DNA of 64,000 nucleotides from Nonomuraea montanisoli. GTDB taxonomy: Bacteria; Actinomycetota; Actinomycetes; Streptosporangiales; Streptosporangiaceae. The DNA lies in contig NZ_JABWGN010000007.1 of assembly GCF_013363975.1 (NCBI RefSeq), forward strand, positions 487,021-551,020, in the 5' to 3' direction. Both the position numbers and the translations under genes were made by a program. Each line of letters opens with the position of its first letter. The first letter of the stretch is position 1. Of the stretch, positions 1 to 9,190 are shown in pieces. The notes under the pieces are model-generated. The model did no database searches, had not been told where the DNA came from, and worked only from the letters and a program-made list of their open reading frames with translations.

Positions 1-42
1 GGCGGTTGCGCGATAAAAGAATATGCTCATAATATTTCCTCG

Positions 43-645
43 ATGACTCAACATGCTGATCCCGAGACACGAAGAACCCAGGTCGCCGAAGCGCTGCTGG
101 CCACGGTCGCCGAGCGAGGGCTGGCGCGAACCACCCTGACGGATGTCGCGGCTGCGGCCGGGGTGTCAGTGGGCCTGGTGCAGCGCTATTTCCGCACCAA
201 GGACGAACTGCTGCGGTTCGGGTTCGACTACGTCTGTCGACGCACGCAGGAGCGGGTCCGTCGAGTCCCGATCGTGCCTCCGGTCCGGGAGGTCGTCGTC
301 GCGCTGATGGAGCAGATCCTGCCGCTGGAGCCCGAGCGGGAGAACGAACTGGGCGTCTGGCTGAGCTTCGTCCAGGCCTCGCTCACCGATCGGGAGATGG
401 CCGCGACACACCAGGCGGGGGTCACCGAGCTGATCGACGGCCTCACCGAAGCCTTCGAGGGGGCTCAACGAGCCGGGGAGCTCGACCTCGACCTCGACGT
501 CAGGGCCGAGGCCGCGGCGTTGGCGGCTTTCGTGGACGGGCTGTGCCTGCATCACGCGACCACCAGCAGCTTCGACGCCGCGAGTTCGCGTGCGGCGCTG
601 CGGGCGTACGTCGATCGGATGTTCGGCCGAGGCGAGGGAAGGTGA
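43..645 (+). CDS. TetR/AcrR family transcriptional regulator
   Basis: A 200-residue DNA-binding repressor. The N-terminal third is a typical TetR helix-turn-helix: TLTDVAAAAGVSVGLVQRYF (about residues 31-50), followed by an all-helical ligand/dimer domain. The ATG at 43 follows an AT-rich stretch with a partial inverted repeat (AATATGCTCATAATATT, near 20-38) that could be its own operator. Its TGA overlaps the GTG of the next gene, so the two are translationally coupled and the regulator probably controls that membrane protein. The inducer cannot be read from sequence. Family assignment is firm; target is inferred. Confidence 0.9.
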   Translation: MTQHADPETRRTQVAEALLATVAERGLARTTLTDVAAAAGVSVGLVQRYFRTKDELLRFGFDYVCRRTQERVRRVPIVPPVREVVVALMEQILPLEPERENELGVWLSFVQASLTDREMAATHQAGVTELIDGLTEAFEGAQRAGELDLDLDVRAEAAALAAFVDGLCLHHATTSSFDAASSRAALRAYVDRMFGRGEGR

Positions 646-1355
646 CGCCCGCGCTCGCGCTGGCGTTGACCGGGCTCAGCCTGCTTGACAGCACCAGTTT
701 CGGAACGCTGCTGATCCCGATCTGGCTGCTGCTGACGCCGGGCCGGCTGCGTGCCGGGCGGATCTTCGTCTACCTGGCCACCGTCGCGCTGTTCTACTTC
801 CTGGTCGGAATCCTGCTGGCCGCGGGCGCCGATGCCGCGATGGAGACCGTGCGGCGTGCCTTTGCGGACGTCCCGCCGGTTCCGCTTCGGATCGGGCAGC
901 TCGCCGCCGGCGTCCTGATCATCGTGTGGAGCTACCGGCTGGAGGCTCGGGCCCGCCGTCAGGGGGACGAGCCGGGCAGGGTTCACCGGTGGCGGACACG
1001 GGCGATGACGGGACCGGGCAGCGCCCGCGGACTGATGAGCCTGGCCGCCGTGGCGGTGGCCCTGGAGGTGGCCACGATGCTGCCCTACCTCGCCGCGATC
1101 GCGTTGATCGCCAACTCCGGCCTCGGCTGGCAACTCACCGGCGGGGTCCTCGCCGGATACTGCGCGGTCATGGTCATCCCGGCCGCGGCCCTGGCCGTCG
1201 CCAGGCTCGCCGCCCATCAGCGGATGGATCCGCTTCTGCGGCGGCTCAACACGTGGCTGACCAGGAACAGCGCCAAGCTGCTGGGCTGGACCATCGGCGG
1301 CCTCGGCATCGGCCTGGCCACCAACGCGGTCGTCAACCTGATGATCGCCGGATGA
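642..1355 (+). CDS. GAP-family (Sap-like) polytopic membrane protein
   Basis: A 237-residue integral membrane protein with about six hydrophobic helices (residues 5-25, 35-60, 80-100, 130-155, 165-190, 210-235). The pattern resembles GAP/Sap proteins, which in mycobacteria help export glycolipids; that role is family knowledge and the substrate here is unknown. I place the start at the GTG at 642, which overlaps the TGA of the upstream TetR gene; the frame is open further upstream but a longer start would lie inside that gene. It probably forms a two-gene unit with the regulator. Confidence 0.7.
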   Translation: MTPALALALTGLSLLDSTSFGTLLIPIWLLLTPGRLRAGRIFVYLATVALFYFLVGILLAAGADAAMETVRRAFADVPPVPLRIGQLAAGVLIIVWSYRLEARARRQGDEPGRVHRWRTRAMTGPGSARGLMSLAAVAVALEVATMLPYLAAIALIANSGLGWQLTGGVLAGYCAVMVIPAAALAVARLAAHQRMDPLLRRLNTWLTRNSAKLLGWTIGGLGIGLATNAVVNLMIAG

Positions 1356-1464
1356 CGTCCGGCCGACTTCCGGATCCGCGCCACGCTTCAAGGCATCTCG
1401 GCCTGGCGTGCCGGCACTTCCCCACCCGCCTTCGTGTACGGACTGTCTTCCAGGAGGAAGCTTC

Positions 1465-3090
1465 ATGAACATGCCTGATCGCCGCGCCGTTCTGGCCGGT
1501 CTGACCGCCGGCGCGGTGGGAGGGCTCGCCACCGGCGGCGTCGGCGGCTGGGCCGGGCCCCGGTCGGCCGCCGCGGCGACGCCCGCCGCCTGCCCGCCGT
1601 CGATGCCCGGGGACAAGGTCGGCCGCCGCGACACCAGATACCCCGATCTGGTCGCCAGGGGCAGCAACCGACGGTTCCGCGCCAGCCCGGACTACATTCA
1701 TCTGGCCTCCTCCACCGACCAGGTCGTCGCAGCGGTCGCCGAGGCGGTGAGAGCCGGCAAACGCATCGCCGTACGCAGCGGTGGAGGCTGCTTCGCCGAC
1801 TTCGTCGACAACCCCGACACCGAGGTCATCATCGACCTGGCCGGGATGACCGGCCTTCGGTACGACCCCGCCCGGCGGGCGTTCGCTGTCGAACCGGGCA
1901 TCCAGCTCGGGGAACTGTATCGGCGGCTGTTCCTCGGGTGGGGAGTGACCGTCCCGCTCGGCAGCTGCCCTGAGGTGGGGGCGGGCGGACACATCATGGG
2001 CGGTGGGCACGGCGCGATGTCCCGGCTGCACGGGCTGGGGGTCGACCACCTGTACGCCGTCGAGGTCGTGACCGTGGACGCCGCGAACGAGGTACGGGTC
2101 ACCGTGGCCACCCGTGAGCCACACAACCCCCACCGCGACCTGTTGTGGGCGCACACCGGAGGCGGTGGCGGCAATTTCGGCGTGGTGACCCGCTACTGGT
2201 TGCGTACACCCGGCGCGGCCGGCGACGACCCGCGGCACCTGCTGCCGCGCCCGCCCGCGCGGGTGCTGGACTTCCAACTGCTGTGGGGGTGGGACCGGCT
2301 CGATCACGAGTCGTTCACCCGGCTGGTACGCCAGCACGGCGGATGGCACGCCGCCAACAGCGCGCCCGGTTCCCCCGGCACCGCGCTCCACAGCGCGCTG
2401 CTGCTGTTCGGCACCAAGCTCGGCGCGGTCATCGTGAAGGGGCAGGTGGTCGGCCCGCAGGCCGAGCGCACCCTGGCCGGCTACGTCGCCGCCCTCACCG
2501 CGGGCATGAGCGCACCGCATCACCTTGAGCAGGCGTACCGGCCCTGGCTCGAGAACCAGACGTCGGCGGGCGACAGCGAGGAGACTCTCGGCTCCCGCTT
2601 CGTCGTCAAGACCGGGTATCTGCGCGACCGGTTCACCGACGCCCAGATCCAGGTGTTGTGGGAGTTCCTGTCCGCCAGGCCCGAAGCCGGTCCGCAGGGC
2701 GCGTTGTGGCTGGTCTCCACCGGCGGCAAGGTCAACGCCGTCCGCCCCGGCGACACCGCCGTCGCGCAACGCGACTGTGTGCTCAAGGCCATCTTCACCG
2801 CGTCCGGCTCGTCGGCCGAGGAGGACGCCGCGCATCAGCAGTGGGTACGCGACCTCTACCGGAAGGTGTACGCCACGACCGGTGGCGTGCCGTCGCATGA
2901 CGCGCGCAACGGCGGCTGTTACATCAACTACCCCGACCCCGATCTGGCCGACCCCGAACAGAACACCTCCTCCGTGCCCTGGCACGACCTCTACTACGGG
3001 ACGAACTACGCCCGGCTCCAACGGGTGAAGCGGACGTGGGATCCACGCGACCACTTCCGGCACGCCCTGTCGGTACGGCCGCCCGACTGA
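1465..3090 (+). CDS. TAT-exported FAD-binding oxidoreductase (berberine-bridge type)
   Basis: A 541-residue secreted flavoprotein. It starts at ATG 1465 behind an AGGAGG box. The N-terminus has a twin-arginine motif (PDRRAVLAG) and an Ala-rich signal region. The FAD-binding PCMH domain spans about residues 50-240 and a BBE-type C-terminal segment ends the protein (NYPDPDL...WHDLYYG..Y.RL). The flavin Cys motif GSCPEVGAGG is present. In the first flavin motif, where the family has SGGHC with a flavin-linking His, this protein reads SGGGC, so one of the usual two covalent links looks absent. Likely an oxidase of sugars or secondary metabolites; substrate unknown. Confidence 0.85.
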   Translation: MNMPDRRAVLAGLTAGAVGGLATGGVGGWAGPRSAAAATPAACPPSMPGDKVGRRDTRYPDLVARGSNRRFRASPDYIHLASSTDQVVAAVAEAVRAGKRIAVRSGGGCFADFVDNPDTEVIIDLAGMTGLRYDPARRAFAVEPGIQLGELYRRLFLGWGVTVPLGSCPEVGAGGHIMGGGHGAMSRLHGLGVDHLYAVEVVTVDAANEVRVTVATREPHNPHRDLLWAHTGGGGGNFGVVTRYWLRTPGAAGDDPRHLLPRPPARVLDFQLLWGWDRLDHESFTRLVRQHGGWHAANSAPGSPGTALHSALLLFGTKLGAVIVKGQVVGPQAERTLAGYVAALTAGMSAPHHLEQAYRPWLENQTSAGDSEETLGSRFVVKTGYLRDRFTDAQIQVLWEFLSARPEAGPQGALWLVSTGGKVNAVRPGDTAVAQRDCVLKAIFTASGSSAEEDAAHQQWVRDLYRKVYATTGGVPSHDARNGGCYINYPDPDLADPEQNTSSVPWHDLYYGTNYARLQRVKRTWDPRDHFRHALSVRPPD

Positions 3091-3203
3091 GCCAGGCCCC
3101 GCCTCCGAGTCGCTCGCGGAATTGAGGCAGCGCTGAGGTGGTCTTGAGGATTGCTGAACGTTCTGGTGCGAAATGTCGTTTTATGTGCTCTTCAGCAAGG
3201 CTC

Positions 3204-4442
3204 ATGGGCACCGGGCGGGCGATGCCGGACGTGCGTCGCGTCATGGTGGTCTACGGCACGCGGCCAGAGGCGATCAAGGTGGCACCCCTGGTCATCGGGC
3301 TCACCAAGGCGGCGCTCTTCGAGCCGGTCGTCGTCGTGACAGGGCAGCACCGGGAGATGCTCGACCAGGTCCATGAGACGTTCGGCATCGAACCGGACGC
3401 CGATCTCGGGATCATGCGACAGGGACAGACCCTCGCCGAGCTGACGAGCCGGGCGGTGTCCGGGCTGGACGGTCTCGTGGCCGCATGCCGTCCCGACGTG
3501 GTCGTCGTGCAGGGGGACACGACGACCACGCTGGCCGGGGCGCTCGCGGCCTTCTACCACCGGGTGCCGGTCGTCCATCTGGAGGCCGGGTTGCGCAGCG
3601 GCGACCTGTACTCGCCGTTCCCCGAGGAGGCGAACCGCAGCCTGACGAGCCGGATCGCCACCCTCCACCTGGCGCCGACGTCCGACAGCGCGGACAACCT
3701 CCTGCGCGAGGGCGTCCCCGCCGAGTTGGTCGTCGTCACCGGGAACACGGTGGTCGACGCGCTCCTGAGGAGCACCTGTACGGGTCACGGGTACAGGGAA
3801 CCGAGGCTGGCCGGGCTCGATGACGACGGCCGGCGCGTCATCGTGGTCACCGCGCACCGCCGGGAGTCCTGGGGGCGCCGGATGGAGGGCATCGCCCGGG
3901 CCCTGTCCCGGCTGGCGGCGGCCGGGCGGCGGGACGTGCGCCTCGTCTTCCCCATGCATCCGAACCCGGAGCTGAGGCGCACCCTGCTCCCGCGCCTCGG
4001 CCGGCATCCGAACATCACACTCACCGAGCCGCTGCACTACGGCGACTTCGCCCGCCTCCTTCGCCGCTCGTACCTCGTGCTCACCGACAGCGGCGGGATC
4101 CAGGAGGAGGCGCCGAGCCTGGACAAGCCGGTGCTCGTGATGCGCGACACCACGGAACGGCCCGAGGCGATCCGCACCGGCGCGGCACGGCTGGTGGGGA
4201 CCGAGGAGGACGCCATCGTGGCCGGTGTCAGCGGCCTGCTCCACTCGCCCGAGGAGTACCGGCGCATGGCGCGGGCGCGCAACCCCTACGGCGACGGGCG
4301 GGCCACCGAGCGGGCGCTGGCGGCGCTGGCCCATCTGTTCGGCCTCGGTCCGCGCCCGGTCCCGTTCGGTGCGCTGCCCGAACAGCACCCGCGGACCGAG
4401 CCCGCGGTGGCCCGGCGCACGCGAAGGGCGGTGAGTCGATGA
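3204..4442 (+). CDS. wecB: Non-hydrolysing UDP-N-acetylglucosamine 2-epimerase
   Basis: About 412 residues; interconverts UDP-GlcNAc and UDP-ManNAc in the cytoplasm. The family N-terminus VVYGTRPEAIKVAPL, the VVVTGQHREMLDQV segment, the HLEAGLRSGD loop, the substrate-binding LTDSGGIQEEAPSLDKPVLVMRDTTERPE region (split here by position only) and an HRRE motif are all present, and length is normal. In-frame starts exist at 3183, 3204, 3222 and 3243; 3204 has the better purine-rich upstream sequence, 3222 is possible. The stop overlaps the ATG of the next gene (ATGA). First gene of a five-gene polysaccharide operon, where it would supply a ManNAc donor. Confidence 0.9.
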   Translation: MGTGRAMPDVRRVMVVYGTRPEAIKVAPLVIGLTKAALFEPVVVVTGQHREMLDQVHETFGIEPDADLGIMRQGQTLAELTSRAVSGLDGLVAACRPDVVVVQGDTTTTLAGALAAFYHRVPVVHLEAGLRSGDLYSPFPEEANRSLTSRIATLHLAPTSDSADNLLREGVPAELVVVTGNTVVDALLRSTCTGHGYREPRLAGLDDDGRRVIVVTAHRRESWGRRMEGIARALSRLAAAGRRDVRLVFPMHPNPELRRTLLPRLGRHPNITLTEPLHYGDFARLLRRSYLVLTDSGGIQEEAPSLDKPVLVMRDTTERPEAIRTGAARLVGTEEDAIVAGVSGLLHSPEEYRRMARARNPYGDGRATERALAALAHLFGLGPRPVPFGALPEQHPRTEPAVARRTRRAVSR

Positions 4443-6241
4443 GCGGCCCGAGGCGTGCGGACGGGCCACGGCGGCACACCGGCCTCAGGTGGCTGGCGGC
4501 GCTGCTGCTGAGCGGCCTCGTCGTGTCGGGCGCCAGCCTGGGGATCTTCTCCGGCAAGGAGCCGCCGACCCTGCCGGCGCCCCGTACGTGGCCGGCGTGC
4601 GGCACGGAAGGCCCTGACACACCGCGCGGGCAGTACGCGAACCCGGCGGCGGCAGCGCGCGGCGGCGCGGGTGAGAACGGCATGCACCGACCCGGCAGGG
4701 GCGGGCGGGACGTGAACGCGACGCTGATCGCCGTGGACGACGCCGACGGCCCCGCCGCGTTCCAGGTGTACGCGACCCGCGCCGCCAACCTGGTCTCCCA
4801 CTTCGGCCCGGTACGGGTGATCCGGACGAGCGCCTACCGGGCCGGCATGCTGGGCAGGCACCGGGCCCTGGTGTACGTGGGCCTGTCGAGCGTCCAGCGG
4901 CTTCCGGCGGCCCTGCGCCACGACGTGCTCGCCGGCCGGGGGCCCGTCCTCTGGCTGGGCGGCAACATCGGCGCGCTCACCACCCCGACCCGCTTCGCCG
5001 AGCATTACGGCTGGCGGTGGGGCGGCTCGGGGCTGGCACCGCGCCGGGCTCAGCGCCAGGGCCCCGAAGCCCGGCCGCCGCTCCCGCAGTCCGCCGGACA
5101 GGTACGCGCCGCGGAGCAGGGCCTGGCGGGCGTCGACGGCGTCCGGTACAAGGGAGTGCTGCTGAGCCGCGACCCCACCCAGGGCCCGATCGGCGCGTTC
5201 GCCGGCCTCGACCCCCGCAGAGCGCGCGTGCTGGCCACGGCGGTCACCACGGACGGCCGGACGCGCCCCTGGGCCGTCAGGTCCGGCAACCTCACCTACG
5301 TCGCCGAGGCCGCGGTGAACGTGGACGAGGACGACGACCGCTTCCTGGCCGTGTCCGACCTGCTGTTCGACCTGCTCGCACCCGGCACGCCGGCCCGCCA
5401 CCGCGCCCTGGTCCGCCTGGAGGACCTCGGACCGCAGGCCGATCCCGAGGCCATCCGCGCGGCGGGCGAGACGCTGTACCGGCTCGGCGTCCCGTTCAGC
5501 TTCGGCGTCATCCCGATCTACCGCGGCCCGCTGCCGGACGGACCGAAGCGGGCGACCATCCGCCTGCGGGACCGCCCGGAGCTGGTGCGGGCCCTCGTCT
5601 ACCTCCTGGACCACGGCGGCACGATGGTCCTGCACGGCTACACCCACCAGTCGGACGGCCCGCCCAACCCCACCAACGGGGAGAGCGGCCAGGACTTCGA
5701 GTTCTTCCGCACGCACTTCGACGCCCGGCAGCGGCTCGTCTACGACGGGGCGATCCACGGCGACTCGTCCGCCTGGATGGAACACCGCCTCGACCAGGCG
5801 ATGGCCGAGGTCCGCGCGGCCGGCCTGCCCGAGCCGCGCATCTTCGAGGTGCCCCACTACGCCGCCTCGCCGGCCGACTACCGCGTCATCGCGCGCCGGT
5901 TCGCCGCCCGCTACGACCGCGGCTCGTACTTCACCCCGGGCTGGCAGGGGCACGCGCCGGTGTCGCCGTACATGGACGAGCAGTTCGCCCCGTACGTGAT
6001 CCGCGACGTCTACGGCAGCGTCGTCATCCCCGAGAGCCTGGGCCTGGTGGAGCTGCGCCCGACCGAGGACGACGACGGCACGCCCGCCACCATCCTGGAG
6101 CACGCCCGCGCGCAGCTCGTGGTACGCGACAACGTCGCGGGCTTCTTCTACCACCCCTTCCTCGGCACCGACCGGCTGGAGCGCATCGTCGGCCGGATGC
6201 GGTCGATGGGATACCGCTTCGAGGCGCCGTGCCGGCTATGA
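4439..6241 (+). CDS. DUF2334 polysaccharide-deacetylase-like protein
   Basis: 600 residues. A short basic N-terminus is followed by a hydrophobic signal-anchor (about residues 20-40), so the protein is probably extracytoplasmic. The C-terminal half is a DUF2334 domain: ALVRLEDLGP, FSFGVIPIY, LHGYTHQ, and a late FYHPFL motif, features of the NodB-like carbohydrate esterase fold with candidate metal-binding Asp and His residues. By analogy with PgaB-type enzymes it may deacetylate or edit the polymer made by the downstream GT2 synthase; this is inference. It is translationally coupled to the epimerase gene. Confidence 0.8.
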   Translation: MSGPRRADGPRRHTGLRWLAALLLSGLVVSGASLGIFSGKEPPTLPAPRTWPACGTEGPDTPRGQYANPAAAARGGAGENGMHRPGRGGRDVNATLIAVDDADGPAAFQVYATRAANLVSHFGPVRVIRTSAYRAGMLGRHRALVYVGLSSVQRLPAALRHDVLAGRGPVLWLGGNIGALTTPTRFAEHYGWRWGGSGLAPRRAQRQGPEARPPLPQSAGQVRAAEQGLAGVDGVRYKGVLLSRDPTQGPIGAFAGLDPRRARVLATAVTTDGRTRPWAVRSGNLTYVAEAAVNVDEDDDRFLAVSDLLFDLLAPGTPARHRALVRLEDLGPQADPEAIRAAGETLYRLGVPFSFGVIPIYRGPLPDGPKRATIRLRDRPELVRALVYLLDHGGTMVLHGYTHQSDGPPNPTNGESGQDFEFFRTHFDARQRLVYDGAIHGDSSAWMEHRLDQAMAEVRAAGLPEPRIFEVPHYAASPADYRVIARRFAARYDRGSYFTPGWQGHAPVSPYMDEQFAPYVIRDVYGSVVIPESLGLVELRPTEDDDGTPATILEHARAQLVVRDNVAGFFYHPFLGTDRLERIVGRMRSMGYRFEAPCRL

Positions 6242-6280
6242 GACGGCTATGAGACAAGTGAGGGAAGAGAGGGAAGCAGC

Positions 6281-6439
6281 ATGACCGAAGCCACCTCGAT
6301 CCTCGCGCGGGCCGCCGACGTCGGGGCGACGGCGTTCGACGTGGCCCGGCTCGCCCTGGCGGTCGCCGGACTGCTGTTCGCGCTGTACGTCGTCGTCCTC
6401 GGCGCGCTCGTGCTGGCCGCCCAGCGGAGGCGTCGATGA
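6281..6439 (+). CDS. 52-residue single-span membrane peptide of the polysaccharide operon
   Basis: A small ORF with ATG at 6281 after a purine-rich AGGGAAGAGAGGGAAG site. It encodes 52 residues with one hydrophobic helix (VARLALAVAGLLFALYVVVL) and an Arg-rich tail (QRRRR). Its TGA overlaps the ATG of the GT2 gene, so it is coupled to the synthase. Position and topology recall PgaD/IcaD, the small membrane partners of processive GT2 synthases, but no sequence relation is claimed. Confidence 0.7.
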   Translation: MTEATSILARAADVGATAFDVARLALAVAGLLFALYVVVLGALVLAAQRRRR

Positions 6440-7683
6440 TCACCGTGCTCGTCCTGTGCGCGCTGTCGGCGGTGCTGCTGGTGTTCACCTACACGCTGGG
6501 GATGTACCTGGAGTCGGCGGGCACCGCCGAGCACCCCGCCGGCGACGGAGACGGCTTCTCCGTCGTCTTCCTGGTGCCCTGCCTGAACGAGGAACGCGTC
6601 ATCGCCGGCACGCTGCGCGCCCTGCCGCGCGGCCCGGTCCTGGTCGTGGACGACGGCTCCGACGACGGGACGGCGGAGGTGGTCCGGCGGGTCGCCGGCC
6701 CGCGGGTCCGGCTGCTCAGGCGCGAGCTCCCGAACGCCCGCCAGGGCAAGGGCCGCGCGCTCAACCACGCCCTGCGCCGCCTGGCGGAGAACCTGGAGGA
6801 CCTGCCGGGCGGCGACGCCGACCGCGTCCTCGTCTGCCTCATGGACGCCGACGGCCGGCTCGACCCGCGCGGCCTGGACAATGCGCTGCCGTACTTCGCC
6901 GATCCCCGGGTCGGCGCCGTTCAGATGGGGGTGCGGATCGGCAACCGGGGGCAGAGCCTCCTGGCGCGGATGCAGGACATGGAGTTCGTCGTCTACACCT
7001 GGATGTTCCAGCGCACCCGCACCGGCATCGGCTCGGCGGGGCTCGGCGGCAACGGCCAGATCATGCGGCTGAGCGCCCTGCTGGACCTGGGGGACGACCC
7101 GTGGTCACCCAGCCTGACCGAGGACCTGGACCTGGGCGTGCGGATGGTGCTGGCCGGCTGGCGCACCGTCTGCGTCCCGGACGCGACCGTGAGCCAGCAG
7201 GGTCTCGTCAGCACGCGCGCCCTGGCGAGGCAGCGCTCACGCTGGTACCAAGGACACCTCCAGGCGCTGCGGCTCGTGCCGTCGGTGGTCGAGCGGGCGT
7301 CCGGCCGGATGGCGGCCGACCTGCTGAACGTGCTGCTCAGCCCGCTGTTGATCTTCGTGGGCGCCTTCATGACGCTCTCGCTGGTCGCGTCCCTGGTGGG
7401 CGTGGCGTTCTCGCCGCTGGCGCGCGAGCAGCTCATCCAGCCGGTGCCGATCGCATCGTGGTACGCGCTGACGTTCGGCGCAGCCTACCTGTTCGGGCCG
7501 CTGTACGCGCGGATCACGGGTGACATGGGGCGGCTGCGCGGGCTCTGCTACGGCCACCTGTTCATCGTCTACAACCTGATCTGGCTCGTGGCGGCCTGGC
7601 GGGGGCTGTGGCGGGCGGCGCGCGGCCGGCGGGTCTGGATGAAGACCGAGCGGCTGGCCGATCCGTCACCGGAGCACGCGTGA
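6436..7683 (+). CDS. Processive family 2 glycosyltransferase (membrane polysaccharide synthase)
   Basis: 415 residues. An N-terminal membrane helix precedes a GT-A domain containing VDDGSDDGT, the DADG metal site, the acceptor motif TEDLDLG and QRSRW (the QxxRW signature of processive synthases such as PgaC, HasA and BcsA). At least three C-terminal membrane helices follow (about residues 295-320, 340-355, 370-392), expected for polymer extrusion. The sugar is unknown; the neighbouring UDP-GlcNAc 2-epimerase suggests a ManNAc- or GlcNAc-containing polymer. It overlaps the small membrane peptide gene upstream and the secreted-protein gene downstream. Confidence 0.9.
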   Translation: MITVLVLCALSAVLLVFTYTLGMYLESAGTAEHPAGDGDGFSVVFLVPCLNEERVIAGTLRALPRGPVLVVDDGSDDGTAEVVRRVAGPRVRLLRRELPNARQGKGRALNHALRRLAENLEDLPGGDADRVLVCLMDADGRLDPRGLDNALPYFADPRVGAVQMGVRIGNRGQSLLARMQDMEFVVYTWMFQRTRTGIGSAGLGGNGQIMRLSALLDLGDDPWSPSLTEDLDLGVRMVLAGWRTVCVPDATVSQQGLVSTRALARQRSRWYQGHLQALRLVPSVVERASGRMAADLLNVLLSPLLIFVGAFMTLSLVASLVGVAFSPLAREQLIQPVPIASWYALTFGAAYLFGPLYARITGDMGRLRGLCYGHLFIVYNLIWLVAAWRGLWRAARGRRVWMKTERLADPSPEHA

Positions 7684-8342
7684 GAGCGCTGGTGGTCGGT
7701 GCCCTGCTCGCCCTCCCGGTGACGCCGGCAGGGCCCGCCCCTTGCGCCCCGTGGCAGGAGGGGACCGTGCGCGCGGGGCTGTCGCTGGCGTACGACGGGT
7801 ACGGGCAGGCGTGCACGTACCAGGCGGGCGGCCGGTGGACGTGGCGGCTGTCGCCGCGGCCCGCCCGGAGCCCGGCCGAGACGCACGCCGCGCTGGCCCT
7901 GACCACCGGCCGCTACGCGGACGTCCGGATCCGCGTACGGGCCAGAACCCTGCGCCAGCTACGGCGGCCCGCGCCCAACGCCTGGGAGGTCGCCTGGGTC
8001 GTGTGGCACTACACGGACGACGGCCACTTCTACTACCTCGTGCCCAAACCGAACGGCTGGGAGCTCGGCAAGGTCACCCCCGGCTACCCGGGCAACCAGC
8101 GCTACCTCGCCACCGGACCCCGGCCGTACGCGCTCGGCGTGTGGCACACGATCGAGGTCCACCAGGTGGGCGACACGATGACGGCCGCGGTGGACGGCCG
8201 CCGCCTGGTGCGTTTCCAGGACCGTGAACGGCCCTATCGGAGCGGCCACATCGGCCTCTACAACGAGGACGCGACGACCTGCTTCACCGATCTGCGCATC
8301 GCATCTGCCGGGAAGCGGTTTCACGGCGGCCAGCGGCGGTAA
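7680..8342 (+). CDS. Secreted concanavalin-like/DUF1080-type protein of the polysaccharide operon
   Basis: 220 residues from a GTG at 7680 that overlaps the GT2 stop. A signal peptide is visible (VRALVVGALLALPVTPAGPA). The mature part resembles the LamG/DUF1080 beta-sandwich that binds carbohydrate: W.WRLSPRP, HYTDDGHFYYLVPKPNGWELGK, IEVHQVGDTMTAAVDGRRL, and GHIGLYNEDA near the end. It likely binds the exported glycan at the cell surface. Catalytic residues were not recognised, so a purely binding role is as likely as a hydrolase. Last gene of the operon. Confidence 0.65.
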   Translation: MRALVVGALLALPVTPAGPAPCAPWQEGTVRAGLSLAYDGYGQACTYQAGGRWTWRLSPRPARSPAETHAALALTTGRYADVRIRVRARTLRQLRRPAPNAWEVAWVVWHYTDDGHFYYLVPKPNGWELGKVTPGYPGNQRYLATGPRPYALGVWHTIEVHQVGDTMTAAVDGRRLVRFQDRERPYRSGHIGLYNEDATTCFTDLRIASAGKRFHGGQRR

Positions 8343-8440
8343 GTGACGCCTGACGGGGGAGGGATCGCCAGGGTCACGGTCGTGCGACCGCGCCGCCACC
8401 GCGCTCGCTGGCGATCGGTGGCTGACAGAGGTGATGCGTC

Positions 8441-9190
8441 GTGGAACGGCCGGGGGCGCTGGTCATCGAGGACACCGCGGAGGTGCGGTGGCTGCTGTGC
8501 GAGGTCCTGCGGATGGCCGGGTTCGAGGTGTCGGAGGCGGACACCGGAGCGGAAGGGCTGGACCTGGTCGCGCGGAGACGGCCCGACCTGGTGACGCTCG
8601 ACCTCATGCTGCCGGACATGGACGGCATCGAGGTGTGCCGGCGGCTGCGCGGCATGACGAGCGCGTACGTGATCATGGTGTCGGGCCGTACGGACGAGGC
8701 GGACCGGCTCCTCGGCCTGGAGGTGGGCGCCGACGACTACATGACCAAGCCGTTCTCGCCGCGGGAGCTGCGGGCGCGCGTCGCGGCGATGTTCCGGCGG
8801 CCGCGTCGCGAGCCGGAGAGCGCCTTCCGAGAACGGGCGGGGCTCCACGAGTTCGGCGACCTGGTCGTGGACGAGGAGAGCCGCGAGGTGCACCTGGCGG
8901 GGTTGCCCGTGCCGCTGACCCGCATCGAGTTCGACCTGCTGGTGCTGTTCGTCTCCAACCCGAGGCGGGTATGGCCTCGCGAGACGTTGACCCGGGCGAT
9001 CTGGCACACCGACTGGCCGGGCAACGCCCACGTGATAGACGTCCACATCGCCAACCTGCGGCGCAAGCTCGGCGACGACGCCCGGTCCGGCCGCTGGGTG
9101 CGCACGGTGCACGGTGTGGGCTACCGGTTCGGAGACGGAGGGGACATGCACGATGGTCCCGATTCACGTTCTGCTGTGCAGGGGCGATGA
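8441..9190 (+). CDS. OmpR/PhoB-family response regulator
   Basis: 249 residues. The receiver domain (residues 5-118) has the acidic pair ED at 10-11, the phosphoacceptor Asp54 in TLDLMLPDMDG, and the conserved Lys in MTKPFSP. A winged-helix DNA-binding domain (about 145-240) ends with the family motif RWVRTVHGVGYRFGDG. The GTG at 8441 lies downstream of a GAGG box. It overlaps the following histidine kinase gene by about 38 bp, so they form a two-component pair. Target is unknown, but the polysaccharide operon lies immediately upstream on the same strand. Confidence 0.9.
   Translation: MERPGALVIEDTAEVRWLLCEVLRMAGFEVSEADTGAEGLDLVARRRPDLVTLDLMLPDMDGIEVCRRLRGMTSAYVIMVSGRTDEADRLLGLEVGADDYMTKPFSPRELRARVAAMFRRPRREPESAFRERAGLHEFGDLVVDEESREVHLAGLPVPLTRIEFDLLVLFVSNPRRVWPRETLTRAIWHTDWPGNAHVIDVHIANLRRKLGDDARSGRWVRTVHGVGYRFGDGGDMHDGPDSRSAVQGR

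Noticed and set aside
1333..3063. 576-residue antisense ORF opposite the FAD oxidoreductase
   Set aside because: Shadow frame of a high-GC gene; the sense strand has a ribosome site, TAT signal and flavin motifs.
4286..6154. 622-residue antisense ORF opposite the DUF2334 gene
   Set aside because: Low-complexity Arg/Gly/Ala protein, mirror of the real gene.
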